Assembly (NCBI RefSeq): GCF_016086655.4
Contig: NC_052135.2
Coordinates: 9,390,363 to 9,454,362 of the forward strand
Origin: Lepeophtheirus salmonis
Lineage: Eukaryota; Arthropoda; Copepoda; Siphonostomatoida; Caligidae
Length of the DNA: 64,000 nucleotides
Reading direction: 5' to 3'
In this document: positions 57,879 through 64,000 of the stretch, in pieces
How positions within the stretch are numbered: the first letter of the stretch is position 1
Layout of the letters: each line of letters begins with the position of its first letter
The notes under the pieces: model-generated
Seen by the model: the letters and a program-made list of their open reading frames with translations, nothing else
Told to the model about the DNA's origin: nothing
Databases searched by the model: none
Translations under genes and position numbers: made by a program

Positions 57879-58067
57879 TTGAACCCTAATGGGACTATAC
57901 TACACGGACTCACGACACAACAAGCAAAATGCTTTATTCCCAACTTTCGTAAATTAGTATTGAACAATAACTATTTAGAGGAAAGTGGAAATACTGGTAG
58001 AATCAATCAATGCGTGAGAACTGTACGGCTAGTTACTGAGAACATGTTGCAATACATGCGCGACTGA
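57879..58067 (+). other. Unassigned ORF near the right end of the hAT composite
   Basis: An open frame of about 60 codons: MNPNGTILHGLTTQQAKCFI, PNFRKLVLNNNYLEESGNTG and RINQCVRTVRLVTENMLQYM, ending with a TGA at 58065-58067. The residue mix is protein-like and polar rather than AT-driven. It is the same strand as the cysteine-rich gene and about 290 bases after it, so it could be a last exon, a separate small gene of the element, or chance. I do not recognise it. Confidence 0.3.
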
Positions 58068-58499
58068 CGTGTGTGTTTACGCACTGAAAGTGAAGAGAAA
58101 AATACAATCGTTAAGGGAATAATATTTTGTCATATAACCTGTAATTTGTTTAATTAAAACAGTAATTGATGAGTAGGAGTTTCTGCATGTGCTGGCAAAC
58201 CGCAGTTTGCCAACCGCTGGTCAATTTGTATTACTACTCGCTCCTGCTCCATCTCATCTATCGACAATCATCAATTTAATAATCCCCTTCTGTCTTTCCT
58301 TTCTTTCCCTTTTCACAATTCAAATCTACATAAACAATAACTCTAAGCTAATTGCTCGGGCCGCCCTCCACTCCCTTCTCTAGGGCCACTTATTCTTCCT
58401 TACTTCAAGCTCAACTCTGGATTGAATCCTACAAGTTTTAACAATCATCACCATTCATAGGATCATACTGGAACTAATAATAGATTTATTTAATATACT

Positions 58500-58770
58500 G
58501 TTTTAACAAAATAACTGATTCACTAAAAGAATTGAATCTTTAAAAGAACTAAATATTTAAAGAAACATAGTTATCAAAAGAACTGATTCACTAAAAGAAC
58601 TTATTCAATAAAAGAACTGAATCCTTTACAGATTAAAACGTATTTCCTATATTCAGGTATCAGTTTAATTGAGTCTACTCAAACCATTAAATGAAAAAAT
58701 CTTAGGGTATCTTAGAAGTGATTCATGCAGTGAACGAATCTTTTTAGTGAATTGATTCAGTTCACTAAAA
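58500..58770. repeat. Minisatellite-like AAAGAACTGATTCACTA repeats
   Basis: AACTGATTCACTAAAAGAAT, AGAACTGATTCACTAAAAGA and AACTTATTCAATAAAAGAAC recur between 58508 and 58620. The reverse motif TTTAGTGAATTGATTCAG then TTCACTAAAAGG lies at 58743-58772. Repeats in both orientations around a 120-bp gap suggest the arms of a decayed palindromic element. Confidence 0.5.
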
Positions 58771-59114
58771 GGAATCACAATTCCCAGCAATAAATAAATG
58801 CAAAAAAAAGAAAAGAAATCGGCAATGAAAGAATAATTTTTGTACAATATTGCAATATACAATACCATAGATTACAAACATGATATCTCCCAGGAGAATC
58901 AACGATTCTACAGGATTTCAATCTCTACTGTGATATAGGTGAGAGCTTTTGAATACAAAATATTTTGTGTAAGACATTATGTAAGAGGAGTATTAGTTAT
59001 CAATCGATCTCTTATAAAACAATGTGAGTATTATTTTCTAAGTAACATTTGCCAAATTATTTATATTAATAAAATAAAGTTTCTCTGTATGAATATTTAA
59101 ATGAAATAAGACAT

Positions 59115-59335
59115 TTTGATCCAGGAAATGACAATGTAGTCATATTAATGAAATATTGCCTGAATTTTACATGTAGGATCGAGTGTTTATACAGGGTGCA
59201 CTGTATATGGTACTCACTGATGTATGTATACCTTATACATATTTTTGATCGAAGAAATAATAATGTAGTCGTATTCATGAAATATCACAAGAACTTTGCA
59301 TGTAGCATCGAGCGTGTAAACAGTGAACACACTTT
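59115..59335 (-). repeat. Repeat family S, two inverted units
   Basis: AATGTAGTCATATTAATGAA, TTACATGTAGGATCGAGTGT and ATACAGGGTGC, then again AATGTAGTCGTATTCATGAA and TTGCATGTAGCATCGAGCGT. These are the reverse complement of the units at 51105-51410, with a spacing of about 120 bp. Confidence 0.7.
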
Positions 59336-59469
59336 CTTTTTTATATACATAAAATAAAAATACTGTATGTGAAATTTAATGAAAGTAGTGACAAGCATAT
59401 GTAAGTAAAGCAAGGCCAGTTAACGTTCTAGAGATTAAAGTACTCCTTGGCTCATCACATCATATTAAT

Positions 59470-59690
59470 ATGTGCTCATTAAAACGAAGAGTAACACAAA
59501 TGATTTGTTGGGGAGTTATCTTCTTTAGTATTTTTAAAGCAAAGTGTGTATGGTCGTCGACGCCTAATAACTCCGAGCAATGTAGGGGACTACTGCTAAT
59601 ATAGTTACAAGAATACTACTTTTCCTAACGGCAAATTTTCCCAAGGCAATTTTCCTATACAGCGAATTTTCCTATATCCTATTTGAATAT
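59470..59690 (-). repeat. Repeat family R fragment plus short GGCAATTTTCC repeats
   Basis: 59470-59610 (GTGCTCATTAAAACGAAGAG, TTTGTTGGGGAGTTATCTTC, CTCCGAGCAATGTAGGGGAC) is an inverted R fragment parallel to 9525-9690. It is followed at 59635-59690 by GGCAAATTTTCCCAAGGCAA and TTTTCCTATACAGCGAATTT, short near-repeats like those in the palindromic MITE. Confidence 0.5.
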
Positions 59691-60399
59691 TTAATTATAA
59701 ATTAAATTAATCTAGGGAAAACATGCATCATTTATAAGTTATGTAGGACAAAATACTCTTCGTCACTTGAATTATGTCATTTAACAATATAAGTTATTAC
59801 GCATAAAGAGACAAGCTTTTCAATGGGTTATTTATTTCACTTGATATGATGTGGGCCAACATTAAAGAGGGCATTACGTTTGCATGCTGTGTCTACATGA
59901 GTAGGTATACTCAATCATTATTGTATAATAAAAGGAATCTGACTAACGTAGATCAAACTTTCAAATAAAAATAATTACTAAGGATCTCATAAATTTCGAA
60001 AATCCATGACTTTGACGGTAAAGTGATATCAATTTTCAAATAAATTAATTATATTTTTGTAGTTGTATATACAAAATTTCCATATAAAGGCCGCATTCAA
60101 AAAAACAAATTTTAAAAGTTTAATATGTAAAAAAAGCCCGAATGGAATATTTATAAAGTAAAACTATGAATTTTTCATAATGGTATCTCCATACCCCGCC
60201 CATATCATCAACAACTTCTATGTTTTTATTTTGTGAGTTCTTTATTTTCTACTTTTGTTTTTCAATATTTTTGTTCAAAACGTTAATTATTTTCACATTA
60301 ATTCCCTTTAGTAGTGTATATCTAACGTTTTATAAGTGCAATCATTTTACACTAGATGACTTTAGAAAGATCAGGTTTCGTACTTAAAATTAGCCATAT

Positions 60400-60605
60400 T
60401 TTACAGTTTTTCTACGAATAAAGGTCAATACAAGGTAGGTAGCTGAATATGTGAATTGTTTTTATGGTGTTGATACTCTAGCAGCCAATATTGCGCAGCT
60501 TTTGTTTCATAGATTCAGTTCCGGTAACTTTGATGTCAAAGATGCAAATCGCTCTGGAAGGTCAATTGTCAAAAATGTGAAGAAAGGGAACAAATCCTTG
60601 AAAAA
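60400..60605 (+). pseudogene. Mariner transposase N-terminal fragment, Mos1-like
   Basis: Frame from 60451: NCFYGVDTLAANIAQLLFHR, FSSGNFDVKDANRSGRSIVK and NVKKGNKSLKN. This parallels the first helix-turn-helix of Mos1/Hsmar-type mariners: YG-.T.....AQ.WF.RF.SGNFDV.DA.RSGRP. FYEYK-like text is visible just upstream (60410). Trp in WF and Pro in SGRP have changed to Leu and Ser. No catalytic region follows. It is the same mariner branch as the C-terminal fragment at 35150-35371, not the DD37D copies, but there is no evidence the two were one element. Confidence 0.7.
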
Positions 60606-61309
60606 TAATGCGTTTCCTTTTAATACATATAATTTTAATGGTTTGATTGAATGGGTCTTATATATTTAACTTCTTAACGGAGGAAAGGTGGGGAGATACA
60701 TTTATTATTGGTATATGTCAGATTAGTTTAGTTATATTTAAAACTATTTTAAGGTTTCTAATTCACTTGATTCACATTTACCTATAACACTTCATGGTGA
60801 CCAATAAAAAGTATTTTCGCCATGTGCCTTAGTTTGCCTATCACTGTTCTACTAGAAAAAAAAAAAAGTATCAATAACTACTTCTTTCTTGATATTACGA
60901 GGAATTGATATTAAATATTGTTTGCATGATTATCAAACACCAAATCCTGACTACTTCAATCAAAATAATTGAAGGTAATTGATGTATTTGAAGGATTTTT
61001 TTATTTTTTTTCGAGGTTAAGTCAAATTATTTATATTATAACGTGTTATTTTAAAGATCATTGTAAGACATTTCAATAAATGTACTGTATATAAGCATTT
61101 TTGTGCCTTACTAAAATTGTATTTTTTTTACATTCAAAGTATATTGGGGCTGGTTCTGGATATGGATATTGTGGGCAACCGCTTAAGGTGGCATTCGTTG
61201 AGTAGCAGTATGAGCCCCCACATAAAAGAATTTGTTTGAATTAATTTTCTCTGGGTTTTGGTGTTACTCATTTACAGGTCAAGTGATCGTCATTCTAAAT
61301 AGAAAATAT

Positions 61310-61640
61310 GAGGCAATTTCAAGAATCCACTTGAAGGGAAAATATGACTTGGATGGCAGAGAGTTTGTACCAGTGCTGATGAACTTACATGATTTACTAT
61401 CAAAAGACCATGTCTTTGCTGACAAATGATAAAGATAAGGAGCTTTCTTAAACATTTCTAAATGTATGATCTCAGAATTGGCTTTACTCTTTCAGTAACT
61501 GTTGCTGAAGCCAAGAGGAGCCTTTTTAAATCTAAAGCTCATCAAAACTTCCATTAGGTCACCCATATCTCGAGAATACATTACTGGTATAGCCATCATC
61601 ACTGTCAATCATATGATAATATATAACAATGAACAGCATT
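61310..61640 (+). pseudogene. hAT transposase C-terminal fragment (ZMYM1/P52rIPK-like)
   Basis: Frames give KYDLDGREFVPVLMNLHDLL, SKDHVFADK, then YDLRIGFTLSVTVAEAKRSL and FKSK. One frame over comes LKLIKTSIRSPISREYITGI and AIITVNHM. The pattern L-R-I-x-x-T-x-x-V-T-V-A-x-A-x-R-S-x-x-K-x-K-L-I-K-x-x-x-R-S-x-x is the hAT dimerisation domain as in ZMYM1-like proteins. The usual S-x-E-R-S reads EAKRS, so the Glu-Arg-Ser motif is damaged (Lys for Glu). The rest of the gene is missing. It represents a different hAT branch from 52680-54352. Confidence 0.75.
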
Positions 61641-61739
61641 TTCACCTGCCCGGCTAAAACTCACATTTTATATTGATATTTAAGCTATAGAACACGAAAA
61701 TGACCATAAAAAATTTCAATCGCAGTAGGTTTGGTCTTT

Positions 61740-62115
61740 AAATCCTTTTTTTTTAAATCAGATTTTTGAGTATAATTTCCAAATGAAATAACTATTTAAA
61801 TAAAAAAATTATCACAATTGATGAAAAATATTTTGAAATTCAAAATTGAATTTTTATTAAAATAAATTTGAAAAATTAAATTTTCGGAAATTTTTTTGAA
61901 AATCCAAAGCTATTCTCCAAAAATTTCTAAAATTAACAACTGTTTACAGGAAACTACATTTTTTTCGAAAAAAAATTCAAAAATCTATAGCTCTTCACAG
62001 AAGATTTAATTTTTTGGGCAATAAATTTGAAAATTATATTAAATTTTCTGATAAAAAACAAAAATTCCTTTATTGCGGCCTACAACCCCTACAGCCCACC
62101 CTCTGAAGACGACCC
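61740..62115 (+). repeat. Repeat family D, copy
   Basis: A/T tracts with AAAAATTTCTAAAATTAACA and CTATAGCTCTTCACAGAAGA, ending AACCCCTACAGCCCACCCTC then TGAAGACGACCCTGAG. Parallel to 655-780 and inverse to 32714-33205. A short frame from 62027 runs out of it and looks incidental. Confidence 0.5.
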
Positions 62116-62694
62116 TGAGTTTCCTGTTTTATCAAACATAACTATAAATATTGTTTTTTCTTTCTGTTCAACAACCATTACTTCAAATATGTTAGATTTT
62201 GATAAAACAGAAAAGCTGCAAATCATTAAGCACATCTTAGGATTTTTAAATTATTTAAAACTAGATATAAAATATTTTAGTTGACAAACAAATAAGAAAG
62301 AATATAAAAAGTACAACTTTTGACTTCTAGCATCATATTTGGGACGGTATAAAAATAGGAAAAAATGGCAAATTTTAATCTCAAAATAGAGCACTCATAC
62401 ATTGCCAAAGGAAGTTTGTAGGGAGCAGAAATATTAATCCGAAATGAAAACAGTCCAATGTACACTGCACACATTTAAATCTATTTAAAATGGGATCTTT
62501 AAATACATTTGTGTCTTTAAAACAGTTTTGATGCATTATTTTCCTTAAAAAGGATCTTTGAACGACAAAAAGATTAGCTATAGCTAATGATGAAAATCCA
62601 GTGTAGAATGGGCATGTTTAAAAAACTCCAAAAATAAGCATTGTACTCCTGATAATTTAAAGATTGTTTTAGAGGAGATAAAGAATAATACTTT
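62116..62694. other. Stretch without a recognised gene
   Basis: No supportable feature. Confidence 0.35.
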
Positions 62695-63001
62695 AGACGT
62701 TCTATTAGATCAGCGACAATCAGCTGTGACAAGGGAGGAAGGAGAAGAGGATATAAACAAGGATATTTGCTAGAATTATTCTGATTTCAATCCCCAGTTC
62801 TACTTCGATCCCAAAAAGGACCTACAATTATAACTCCGCAACAAATTCTCAGGGTTAATCTCCGTCCTGTATGAGCACACACGAATGTTTAATCAGGTTC
62901 TGAATATAATTGAGCTTATTTAAAAAAGGTTGTTCACTACTTAGGAATTAAATAATAATGACAGCTGCTAAGGAAAAGAAAATTTTCTTTTCCCTAGCAG
63001 C
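62695..63001 (+). repeat. Repeat family R, copy ending in a tight palindrome
   Basis: Contains ACAATCAGCTGTGACAAGGG, AGTTCTACTTCGATCCCAAA, CAACAAATTCTCAGGGTTAA, TGAGCACACACGAATGTTTA and AGGAATTAAATAATAATGAC, as in 15690 and 18405. It ends at a 38-bp palindrome (62964-63001): GCTGCTAAGGAAAAGAAAA followed without a loop by TTTTCTTTTCCCTAGCAGC, 18 of 19 positions paired. Confidence 0.7.
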
Positions 63002-63207
63002 AAGGTATATATGGTCAATATGTTCATCTGAAATATTTTGGATTTGTTATTGAAAAGAGCACGTGACATCTGACGTCATTGGATGAAAAATACTTCAGAA
63101 ACATTTTCAAAATATAATTAATATTTTAATTATTGACTCTAAAAATATAGCCTCTACGATTTTATTAATACTTTCGAAATGAACACTCCCAAGAGAAACC
63201 TTTTACC

Positions 63208-63760
63208 TTGTCAATCTGCTACTCCCCTCATGTGAACTCCGGTGAAGGTTTTTCTTACTATAAATTTCTCAAAGACAAAGAAATTCGTGCAGAATGGATC
63301 CAGGCTTGTCATAGACAAGACCCATTCAATCCCGAAACTGCCAGAGTTGTTTCTAGACATTTTAAGAAAGACTGCTTTCAGAGAAATCTAAAGGCTGAAC
63401 TCATGTCTAACTATGGAAGGACTTCTAGTAGCAAAATTCGGAAAACTTTGCGATCAAATGCAGTTCCTACTTTATATTTGGTTCCTGAAAGCTCTATTCG
63501 AGCTGCAGGGATAGATAACTCAAATTTTAAAAGGACAAAAAGATCATGTATATAAATAATTACTAAATTCATAAGAAATTAAGCAGATCTATTTTTTACA
63601 TATTCATTATCACCCTTATATTAATCGTAGGCTCTCCTCCAGGAACACAAAACTACTTATTAATGAACTTCTCACTACTCACAAACAAGGAAGTTTGAAA
63701 ATTGATAAGCCACCTGAAGAATTATCTGATGCAATGGAAGTACCATTGAATATTTAAAAC
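63208..63760 (+). pseudogene. THAP-domain exon(s), zinc ligand altered
   Basis: The frame reads NSGEGFSYYKFLKDKEIRAE, WIQACHRQDPFNPETARVVS, RHFKKDCFQRNLKAELMSNY and RSNAVPTLYLVPES. This is a THAP zinc finger: F-x-x-F-P-K-D, the invariant Trp, D-F/P-x-P, C-S-R-H-F and the AVPTL motif. The C of the usual C-S-R-H-F is Val here (ARVVSRHF), removing one of four C2CH zinc ligands. The first cysteine pair is also disturbed near 63210. After a possible 83-bp GT-AG intron (63548-63630), SRNTKLLINELLTTHKQGSL and KIDKPPEELSDAMEV continue, but the phase does not join cleanly. THAP occurs in host DNA-binding proteins and P-element-like transposases. It could be cut by the window edge. Confidence 0.7.
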
Positions 63761-64000
63761 CTTCTTTGAATGTCTCCTTGGGAACTATAGAAGAGAATAT
63801 AATACTCCAACATAGCATAAATGTGTCAAAAAGACAGATATTTATAATATACAGTTTCTTCAATGGGGAGAAGGAGAAGAAAAGACTCCACATGAAAATA
63901 AATAGATTGAACAAAAAATCCCTCTAACAGTCAGTTTGACCAAATGTTCATCTAAAAGAAGTGAATGTAAATCTTATTAATTTAAATAAAGTAAAATATT
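63761..64000 (+). other. Window end, possible continuation of the THAP gene
   Basis: Plus-strand frames such as VKKTDIYNIQFLQWGEGEEK look partly protein-like, but stops prevent a firm call. Sequence beyond the window would decide. Confidence 0.25.

Larger units (their letters stand above)
52482..58219. mobile_element. hAT-bounded two-gene composite, 5.74 kb
   Basis: Left end CATGGGTGGCTAAACTTTTT; right end in reverse complement CAGCGGTTGGCAAACTGCGG. The first 16 bases match at 11 positions. Flanking 8-mers are GTCTATTT (52474-52481) and GTCAATTT (58220-58227), matching at 7 of 8, as expected for hAT insertion. It contains a minus-strand hAT transposase relic (52680-54352), a divergent plus-strand cysteine-rich gene relic (54355-57592) and a nested mariner (54833-56153). 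An unassigned ORF lies near the right end. Confidence 0.8.

Noticed and set aside
58189..58383. Short ORF with a hydrophobic leader-like stretch
   Set aside because: It begins inside the hAT terminal repeat and crosses the target duplication, so it cannot be a conserved gene.

Overview
The window reads as AT-rich animal (eukaryotic) nuclear DNA made almost entirely of old transposable elements. There are no bacterial-style operons or ribosome binding sites. The mariner subfamilies, together with a CR1/Jockey-type LINE, hAT elements and a THAP domain, suggest an arthropod, plausibly a parasitic copepod such as a sea louse. That organism call is an inference from protein style and was not searched. 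I found no intact housekeeping gene, tRNA, rRNA or CRISPR array. The only candidate host-type exon is a damaged THAP domain at the right edge (63208-63760).

Layout. 1-12000: mariner remnants (2870-3579, 4150-5118, 5127-5834), a 1.1-kb long-inverted-repeat element (6312-7446) and two non-autonomous hAT elements with 8-bp target duplications (7641-8223, 10302-10739). 12080-14536: a 5'-truncated LINE with endonuclease and reverse transcriptase pieces. 15.7-24.2 kb: a repeat family (R) used as the inverted arms of a larger element (18405-19350), a palindromic MITE, and several mariner relics, one with near-perfect terminal repeats (23532-24236). 24.2-36 kb: mostly gene-empty AT-rich DNA with a second long-inverted-repeat element (27290-28460) and mariner scraps. 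36-48 kb: mariner deletion derivatives, a three-unit diverged tandem repeat, and a 3.16-kb hAT-bounded composite (38679-41840). That composite holds a decayed orphan-family gene and a mariner fragment. 49-59 kb: a non-autonomous hAT element and a 5.74-kb hAT-bounded composite (52482-58219). 59-64 kb: repeat copies, mariner and hAT fragments, and the THAP exon.

The most interesting structure is 52482-58219. Its ends look like hAT terminal inverted repeats and are flanked by an 8-bp target duplication matching at 7 of 8 positions. It holds a hAT transposase gene of the GTF2IRD2/ZBED-like type on the minus strand. Starting within a few bases and running the other way is a second, cysteine-rich gene of a lineage-expanded family I recognise only by motif style. 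A 1321-bp DD37D mariner sits inside that second gene, splitting a tyrosine codon at its TA target. The smaller composite at 38679-41840 repeats the theme: hAT ends with a 7/8 target duplication, a probable hAT C-terminus, and a different expanded orphan gene as internal cargo. Whether these are real two-gene hAT elements or successive nested insertions is the main open question.
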